A stretch of 64,000 nucleotides of DNA from Tricholoma matsutake (lineage: Eukaryota; Basidiomycota; Agaricomycetes; Agaricales; Tricholomataceae), in the NCBI GenBank assembly GCA_026075535.2, contig AP026547.1, positions 1,054,001-1,118,000 of the forward strand, in the 5' to 3' direction. A program made the translations under genes and the position numbers. The notes below the pieces were generated by a model that had not been told where the DNA came from, searched no databases, and worked only from the letters and a program-made list of their open reading frames with translations. The first letter of the stretch is position 1, and each line of letters begins with the position of its first letter. Positions 58,301 through 64,000 of the stretch are shown one piece after another.

Positions 58301-59376
58301 GCCTTTTTTGTTTTCCTTAATTCTTTTGTCCACCACCTCTTTGATAGAGGGCATGGGAAGTTTACTGGGACTTTGTTTTCGATTGTGTTCTGTATCGCTG
58401 CCATGAGCTGTTCTATTTCCCTACTCAAGTCTTCGTTAGTTCTGATCTCAGACAGTATTGGGATTACCACCAGCTCATTTTCCAGGTGCGCGTTGAATTC
58501 CCCCCATTCTGTTTCCCTGAAGTTTAGTGATAGCTTTGTCTGCACCTTTTCCTGCGTCAGTTCCAGTATTATCACTATCAGGTAGTGGTCGGTTTTGCCT
58601 GGTTGCCTGGCTGGTATGGTGTCGCATTTCACCACATGATTTACTAAGCTGCTATTGCAGAACACATTGTCGGGCCTAGAGTGTCGTTTCGAAACCATGT
58701 GCTTGAGCGTTGGTATGCCCTTTGGTAGCACCATGTGCATGTCGTATTCTGCTACTAGGTCTATCAGTTCTCCTGTGTCTTCTAGGGCTTTGGAAGTGAA
58801 AAGGTGTGTGTCTTCATCCCTATCCCACATTGGGTGATGTCAGTTGAAGTCCCCTCCCCACAGTACGTATGTGTCCTGGGGCCCTTGGTGGCTATTTCCG
58901 CTGTCGTGCATGTATCTCTTTAGTGCTTCCAGTGTGTGTGAGTTCTCGCATGCATTGTATATACTGTATACTTGGAGCCTGCTGTATGCGCCTGTTAGTT
59001 CAATTGCTACTATGTCATTGGTGTCTGGAATGTCTAGTATTTTCCAGTCATTTGAGGATAGCGCCGAATTTACCCAGATCGTGGATCGCACTGGTGTGTC
59101 TAGGGTTCACCTCAAGGAGGGGGTTACTGCTGTGAAACAGTTTGGTGTTCTAATGCTGCTGAAAAAGGTGATGTATGGTTCCTCTATTAGTATGATGTCC
59201 CAATGTGCTGCTAGTGAGTCGTTTATGAGCTCCAGGTGGGCGGTGAGTGATTTATTCAGATTTATTTGTAGGACTCTTAGCTTTTGTTCTTCGTTCATCT
59301 CGTTATTCATAGTTTGCTTCGGGTTCTTGCCTGTCCCAACTTTGGCACTCGAGTCCGCGTTCGTTTGAGGCTGCAT
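55351..59376 (-). pseudogene. LINE B ORF2: endonuclease, reverse transcriptase, RNase H, zinc motif
   Basis: Start at 59374-59376 (MQPQTNADSSAKVGTGKNPK), about 1340 codons to TGA 55351. Endonuclease: VLQINLNKSLTAHLELINDS, DIILIEEPYI, YVLWGGDFN*HHPMWDRDED and GKTDHYLIVIIL. RT: SPYKAPGPDNIPNIVLQKTA, HFGGRPCRSTTDAVHLLIHW, VSLLFLDIEGAFPNAV, IDNGVGQGDPVSLPVFNFYN and LGYINNVMVMAVGKDF. The last should be Y-x-D-D; both Asp are Asn. RNase H: IKVFTDGSGMDGRIGVAAVM, FEAEVVGALLGIW, ISILTDSQALIKRI and WISGHSGVQGNEKVDEEAKR. C-terminal zinc motif: CAACQGQGPPAKETIIHFLFEC with spacing typical of the clade. Internal stops: TGA at 59107-59109, 58840-58842 and 57433-57435, each at an expected Arg. Confidence 0.93.
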
Positions 59377-59428
59377 GTCTAGGTTGGAAATTTAGTTGGG
59401 TTTGCCGTGTCTGTCCTCTCCTAATTGG

Positions 59429-61024
59429 TCACACAAAATCTGTCAGTCCTGTGGTGGTTGCCGCCCTTTGATTACTTGGAGGTGCTGCTTCCCATGTCCA
59501 AATCTCCGTAGAAGGGTAAAAGGGTAGTAGATTCTCCAGGTTCCTCTCATTGTGCTCATTGCATTTTCTGAGGAATGTGGGGCACGTCCGATCGTTACTT
59601 GCATGTCCACGTTTTCCGCATGGGGTACATAGTAGTGTCGCCGCACTACAGTCACTAGTCCTGTGGTTTTCTCTGCACCTAGCGCAAATGTCTCTACTGA
59701 TAATGCACTTGTGCACCACGTGGTTATATTCCTGGCACTTTAGACATCTGATCGGTTCTCTTTTGCATTTGGTTACTGATACCTTTTTGTTGCAGATAAC
59801 CAGCCTGCCGAGTATGGCTTTATTTGCGCTATCTGGGTCCGTGAAAGTGATGATCATATGTCCTACCATTTGGTTTGGGTTCCACCATCCAGGGGCCTTC
59901 ACCCACCTACATTTGCTAATTGCATCCTTGGATAAGTCGTTGGACTCCATTACCTCCTCTATGTGTGTTTTCTCTGATACATCAAAAGTTAGTGGGACAA
60001 AATATTCCATAGTGTTGAAGTTGCGAGCTTCCAGTAGTATGGAGGTGCCCAGTTCGCATTCCATGTGCAGTATGTTTGCCTCGCTGCAAAGCCATGCCGC
60101 AGATTTGTCATCTCCAGCCTCTATTAGTAGCCCTCCATTTTTGAGCCACATTGCCAAATGGAGTTTGCACTCTTCATTTGTCATTTTTGCCGCTTTGGTT
60201 AGTTTTTCGTTCAGCTGTTTTAGTAGCTGTGGTGCTGGCAGTGTTTTTAGTTCTGGGATGTCGACTGAGAGGGTCCATAGGAACTGCCTTGCCCTTATAC
60301 CTTCCTTTGCTCTGACCCTTGGATCCACTCGGACTGGTGGTCCGACTGTACCCTGGTTCAGGGCGTCCCTGTAGGGCGTGGCTGGCATCTTCTCCTTTTC
60401 TGCGGTACTTATCATTTTTTCAGTTGCTTTGCCTAGTTCTTCAGTTGTTTCTTTTGCTTGCATTATTACCTCTTTTGTGGTTTGGAGTAAGCTGGCCATG
60501 CATTCTTCTGTTTTCTCTTTAAACATGTTCTGAATCGTGTCAACGAGTGAGATCAGTTCCTTCAACACTGTGGTGGTAACTTCCCTTGTTGTTTTCATTA
60601 ATTCTAGTTCTTGGAGTAGAAAAGCCACTGCCCGTATTCCATTTAGCATTTGTAGAGGCGTATTTGGTAGGGCTCCAACTTGGAAGAGTGTCTCAGCCAA
60701 CAATGTCATTGATGGGGTTGAGCCTGATGGGGCCATTAGGCCCTTTGCTGCTAGCCAGGAGAGCCCTGCTTCGGCATCCATTATGTCTCCCAAATTGGCT
60801 CCGCTTTGGGGTACTGCTTCTGTTTGTCTGGTGATCCTACCTTTCTCCACCTGTGAATGGGCTGGTTGCTTCTCTTTGGCAGATAGTTCCGGTGTCGTCG
60901 CCACAGGGTTCGCCCTTTTTTGGATTGAGTTGGGGTTCTCTGATAGAGTCGTTTGCTGAAGTCCCGATGTAGCTGCCGGTGTCTGATTGTCCGGCATTTT
61001 GGTTGCCGGGTGCTGGGGTGTCAT
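59429..61024 (-). CDS. LINE B ORF1 (Gag-like nucleic-acid-binding protein)
   Basis: Uninterrupted frame of 531 codons, start MTPQHPATKMPDNQTPAATS. The N-terminal half is Ser/Thr/Glu-rich with a helical stretch (FKEKTEECMASLLQTTKEVI, TTEELGKATEKMISTAEKEK) likely to form a coiled coil. The middle contains an RRM-like region (VPLTFDVSEKTHIEEVMES, MIITFTDPDSANKAILGR). Three C-terminal zinc knuckles follow: CLKCQEYNHVVHKC, CARCRENHRTSDC and CTPCGKRGHASNDRTC. It is the RNA-binding partner of ORF2 in Tad1-like LINEs. It is 52 bp upstream of ORF2. It may still be translatable, although the element cannot move on its own. Confidence 0.88.
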   Translation of the reverse strand: MTPQHPATKMPDNQTPAATSGLQQTTLSENPNSIQKRANPVATTPELSAKEKQPAHSQVEKGRITRQTEAVPQSGANLGDIMDAEAGLSWLAAKGLMAPSGSTPSMTLLAETLFQVGALPNTPLQMLNGIRAVAFLLQELELMKTTREVTTTVLKELISLVDTIQNMFKEKTEECMASLLQTTKEVIMQAKETTEELGKATEKMISTAEKEKMPATPYRDALNQGTVGPPVRVDPRVRAKEGIRARQFLWTLSVDIPELKTLPAPQLLKQLNEKLTKAAKMTNEECKLHLAMWLKNGGLLIEAGDDKSAAWLCSEANILHMECELGTSILLEARNFNTMEYFVPLTFDVSEKTHIEEVMESNDLSKDAISKCRWVKAPGWWNPNQMVGHMIITFTDPDSANKAILGRLVICNKKVSVTKCKREPIRCLKCQEYNHVVHKCIISRDICARCRENHRTSDCSAATLLCTPCGKRGHASNDRTCPTFLRKCNEHNERNLENLLPFYPSTEIWTWEAAPPSNQRAATTTGLTDFV

Positions 61025-61153
61025 TCTCTTTTCCTTTGATTCAGTTGTGTTTTTACACTATTCTATAACCCAGGAGTGTAGCTTCCCTTCAATCTGCCCC
61101 CTTTGAACCGTGGGAATTTCGTATGAGGTGGCAGTACTGGATCAAGAAGCATT

Positions 61154-61165
61154 GAGGTCAGTGTT
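61154..61165. repeat. LINE B target-site duplication, 5' side
   Basis: GAGGTCAGTGTT, identical to 54843-54854. LINE A RT coding (LIYNTDL) ends here. Confidence 0.9.
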
Positions 61166-62398
61166 ATATATTAGATACAGGATCCCTGAGAAGGGGTCAC
61201 CTTGGTCTAGGCCATTTGTTACAATGAAATTGGGAGTTTGATAGTCATCAAAAGACAGTGTTGTGGATTGGTTGTTGAGCCATCTTTTTATCCAGTCTGT
61301 GTATTCTTGTGGTATTCCTCTCTTCCTCATGTTGTGTATTAGCCAGTTGATATCTATGCTGGGGAAGGCACCTTTGACATCTAAGAATAGAGTGGAGGTG
61401 ACCTGACCTTTACACCAAGCATCCTTGTTGGTGTCTCTCAATAGGGCAGTGGGAAGAAAGTTTCATAGAAGAGTTTACTTTTACTTCTGTTGTCAGCTGC
61501 CTCTTTGATGACTCTCTTTGTTATTGGATCCCTGACTTGTAGCATTGGTATTCTTGATTTCCCTGCATCTGTTGCCAGTGTGGTTACTAGTCTGCTTGCT
61601 TGCCATACATTGGTTATGTTGATCACCTCTAGCTACTGTATCCAGTGTTCTGCTTTTGCTGTTTTTATCTTTTCCAAGTATGTGTTGTGTTGCTGTCAGT
61701 ATTCTTTGTGTATTGGGTGTTGTTCATTGTGTGGGTGGAATTTAGCCCTTTCTGCCAGTCATTGCATTTTCCTTTTTGCCTCTTCAAGTTTGGTTGACCA
61801 CCACCTTTTTGAGTGTGGGCTTGGTTTGGTTAGGTTGACATTTTTCTAGATCACATCCTGAATGGCTTCATTCAGTGCCTTGAGTTTGCTGTCAAGTTAT
61901 TGTGTTGTCTGTATTTCCATCGGTGGTGGGAGGTTGGCTAAGCTGTTTGTTAGGGTCTGTACAAGTTCCTTCCAGTCAGTTCACCTGTAATTGTATTGTT
62001 GCTTCCATGTTGTCTTTGGTGCATGGATGTCAATTTGCATGATGATGGGATAGTGGTCCATTTTGATTGGTTGTGCTTCTTCATCTGTGTTGCATTTGAT
62101 GATAGTGTCCATCAGGTTCTCCATGCACAAGACATTGTCAACTCTTGTGTGATTGCCTGTACTGTGTGCCTTTAGTGTCAGTATCTGTGGTGGTAGGGCC
62201 ATCTCCGTGTTGTGCTAGGTTGAGGTTTTCATGGGTGAAAAGATGGGCATTCCTGGCCCCATCCCAGATTGGGTGGTGTTGATTGAAGTCTCCTGCCCAT
62301 ATAGTGTATAGTGGGCTTGTCCTGCACTGTTGGCGCTGGCGGTCTCACATGTAGTTGGATACATGGGTTAGTGGGTTGTTGTTCTTACAGTCATTGTT
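61166..62398 (-). pseudogene. LINE A ORF2: end of endonuclease to start of reverse transcriptase
   Basis: Minus strand from the MITE downwards: NNDCKNNNPLTHVSNYM, WAGDFNQHHPIWDGARNAHL, HTRVDNVLCMENLMDTIIKC and PIKMDHYPIIMQIDIHAPKT (endonuclease end). A degraded linker follows, then RT with STLFLDVKGAFPSIDINWLI, LSFDDYQTPNFIVTNGLDQG DPFSGILYLIYN. It matches LINE B block by block but is clearly another family member. Several stops and shifts. Confidence 0.82.
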
Positions 62399-63133
62399 AG
62401 AGTTTAAAGGTCCAGTCCATTGAACTGGAAAAAGACCAAGGACCGAACCAAACTGTAACTTGTTTGGTTGGACCAGCAGTCCCAGTCCAATGACTTCAGT
62501 GAGCAGTCCAGTCCTCAGTCCTCACTCTTGCCAACATTTAATCAAACCATGAAAGACCAGTCTGGACCAGTTGAGGGCTGAACTTACAGTCCTTCTATTG
62601 CTTAGATTATTTTCCTGTAAATATAAAACTGATTGTGGGAAAACCCACGAGTCATGTTGCCATGAGGTGTGGGTTCCTTTCCCATGATGACATACCCTGT
62701 GAGTCAGGTCACCATGAGGCATGGGTTGCACATATCTGTAATAATTTCATATCTTTTCAACAAATTATTACAGATATGAGCAACCCGCACCTTATGGTGA
62801 CATGACTCACGGGAAAGGAATCTGTGCCTCACGGCAACATGACTCACAGGTTTTTCCTGTGGTCAGGTAGTTGGTTGTCAATGAATTATTATGCTTGTGG
62901 GGTGGATACTTTTTTATTTCATTTTAATAATATGTATATTAGTTACATGTAGATACATAACTTGTAGGACCAGTCTGAACTGGTCAATGAACTGCTAACG
63001 GACTGCTCTGGACTGGTGCAGAGCAGTCCGGTCTGTGGTTCAGTAGATATTTGAATAATATAGGACCAGGGTGGTCTGCAGTTTGGCCAAAAAAGGCAAA
63101 AAGACTGGACCAAACCAGACTTTCAAACTCTAG
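62399..63133. mobile_element. 0.73-kb MITE in LINE A endonuclease
   Basis: The left end TAGAGTTTAAAGGTCCAGTC and the inverted right end CTAGAGTTTGAAAGTCTGG form terminal inverted repeats. Subterminal GGACCAGTC/GGTCCAGTCC motifs recur throughout. LINE A continues across it (INIYN / NNDCKNNN). The target duplication is not clean (ACAACAT against ACAATGA). No coding capacity. It contains the foldback at 62637-62857. Confidence 0.7.
62637..62857. repeat. foldback inverted repeat, arms of about 100 bp
   Basis: GGGAAAACCCACGAGTCATG on the left faces CATGACTCACAGGTTTTTCC on the right. The centre is AATAATTT...AAATTATT near 62740-62765. The whole block can form one long hairpin and is probably a separate foldback MITE nested in the larger one. 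Confidence 0.7.
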
Positions 63134-63566
63134 ATGTTGTAGATGTTTATGATTCATAACCTACCAGAGTTTCCTTGTACCTTGATTGCCATGATGTCTG
63201 GGTGTTGGAAGTGTATTTGCTTCCATGAATGTGTTAGGAGGTTAGCATTATGGATCTGGTACTGCTTGGGTATTCTGTGTGGGTGTCAGGGTATATGGCT
63301 GTCCAGTTTTGGTTGGCTCAAGTTTTGCCTTTGAAGTCGATGTGAGGCTCTTGTATTAGGCATATGTTGTATTCATTTCTTTTCAAGCTTTCTAGGACAT
63401 AGTAGAGATTTGTTGGTATTTTGTTGCCAAATCTGGAAAGGTCACCATGTTGGGTTGGTTTGTAGGTCTTCACTGTCCCACTATATTTCCATGATGCCTC
63501 AATGGATCCTTTCAAAAATTTGTATTTTACATTATATATAGTATATATACACACTCCCCTCAGCAT
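63134..63566 (-). pseudogene. LINE A ORF2: endonuclease N-terminal part
   Basis: Minus strand: FGNKIPTNLYYVLESLKRNE, YNICLIQEPHIDFKGKT, a TGA (expected Arg), then ANQNWTAIYPDTHTEYPSST RSIML. The IQEPH motif is the metal-binding Glu box of AP-type LINE endonucleases. The true start and ORF1 are not visible upstream. Confidence 0.78.
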
Positions 63567-64000
63567 TAGGTGAATTACTTAACCGTTCTTTTTTGGTATG
63601 CACATCTTCCTTCTAGTTTACCCAAAAAAGCTCATTTACTGTATTTCAATGTGAGCAGTGTGAGTCAGGGCACCATCTACTGGGCTTGCACACCCCCTGG
63701 AACCAAAGCAGTATGTAAATGGATGCATGTAGAGGTGGGGAGTGATGGAGGAAGAGCTATGCACCAGAGACCAGGTTGAACCAAGTAGTCCCAAAAAGGC
63801 AATAAACCAAATCCCCCTTCACAATGGTGCGAAAAACTTTGTATAACACTTGTATTGTATTACTCTATACTTAAACTGCCAATTACACACTATAGAACTT
63901 GAAAAATGGCAGGCAGTTACCATGGTGAATCAGACCTGTGGTGTTCTCAAAATAACGGTGGTAAAAAACTGGCACTGTGGTTGCAGTGTTCAAATGGGTG
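63567..64000. other. nothing recognised
   Basis: No LINE ORF1 motifs and no other family recognised up to the window edge. Confidence 0.4.

Larger units (their letters stand above)
54855..61153 (-). mobile_element. LINE B: full-length Tad1-like LINE with poly-A tail and 12-bp duplication
   Basis: Bounded by GAGGTCAGTGTT on both sides, with a poly-A (T-run 54853-54864 on plus). It has a 5' UTR of about 130 bp, ORF1 (61024-59429), a 52-bp gap, ORF2 (59376-55351) and a 3' UTR of about 490 bp with TTTTG repeats near 55235-55257. Insertion by target-primed reverse transcription into LINE A's RT is clear. ORF1 is open; ORF2 has three TGA stops and a dead RT box. Confidence 0.95.
45989..63566 (-). 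mobile_element. LINE A: old Tad1-like LINE, broken by four later insertions
   Basis: Endonuclease, RT, RNase H and C-terminal zinc-knuckle segments of one minus-strand LINE occur in order from 63.57 kb down to 45.99 kb. They are interrupted by a 0.73-kb MITE (62399-63133), LINE B (54855-61153), gypsy H (48040-54077) and a hAT-type element (46238-47084). Across each junction the protein sequence continues: NTD-L/LDIPAMRIGK over LINE B, NTAR/RLVKHYPTQ over gypsy H, and RTTLRSNT/GGRNIKLT over the hAT-type element. About 3.7 kb of LINE A remains. ORF1 is not seen. Confidence 0.88.

Noticed and set aside
55844..60959. Long plus-strand open frames opposite LINE B (for example 55844-56494, 59550-60374 and 60537-60959)
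   Set aside because: They are antisense to well-supported LINE B ORF1 and ORF2 and carry no motifs of their own.

Overview
The window looks like transposon-dominated nuclear DNA of a mushroom-forming basidiomycete (Agaricomycetes). The evidence is a FunK1-type fungal kinase, Ty3/gypsy chromoviruses, Tad1-like LINEs, a Tnp2/CACTA element, hAT, PIF/Harbinger and copia remnants, and genes with many short GT-AG introns. I cannot name the species. Only one gene looks like an intact single-copy host gene: a HAD-superfamily phosphatase at 30.4-31.5 kb. Almost everything else is a mobile element or its debris.

Layout. 0-6.4 kb: a gypsy integrase scrap, a decayed hAT transposase (minus) and a decayed FunK1 kinase (minus). 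6.5-28.3 kb: a copia gag/5' LTR remnant (minus) split by a gypsy element ('gypsy C', 197-bp LTRs, GAGTG/GAGCG target duplication). Gypsy C is itself split by a solo LTR (9.66-10.91 kb, CCAT duplication) and by a complete gypsy element ('gypsy D', about 1-kb LTRs, 12.49-22.24 kb). Removing the insertions restores the pol reading frame. Gypsy C carries an extra ORF after the chromodomain. Gypsy D carries a spliced antisense accessory gene before its 3' LTR. 28.3-32.2 kb: a transposon-type peptidase fragment, a tandem tRNA-derived SINE and the phosphatase gene. 32.37-40.43 kb: a terminal-inverted-repeat element with an 8-bp target duplication, enclosing a 6.5-kb CACTA/Tnp2 element (TTA duplication), which in turn holds a 272-bp MITE. 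40.6-43.8 kb: a PIF/Harbinger N-terminal fragment abutting a rearranged gypsy protease/gag. 44.0-44.5 kb: a small two-helix membrane protein candidate.

46-63.6 kb: an old minus-strand LINE ('LINE A') broken by four later insertions: an 847-bp hAT-type element, a 6.0-kb chromovirus ('gypsy H'), a 6.3-kb full-length LINE ('LINE B', 12-bp target duplication plus poly-A) and a 0.73-kb MITE containing a foldback hairpin.

One mutational signature runs through all elements and both strands. Nearly every in-frame stop is TGA where the family has arginine (CGA to TGA). Catalytic aspartates next to a CpG at a codon junction have become asparagine (YLDN, YINN and YVDN in three reverse transcriptases, NPG in a protease), and the kinase HRD is HCD. 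This is what deamination of methylated CpG produces, and it is not apparent in the phosphatase gene. Gypsy H is among the least decayed elements. Next to its 5' LTR it shows a sequence complementary to its own predicted mRNA start, which suggests Tf1-type self-priming.
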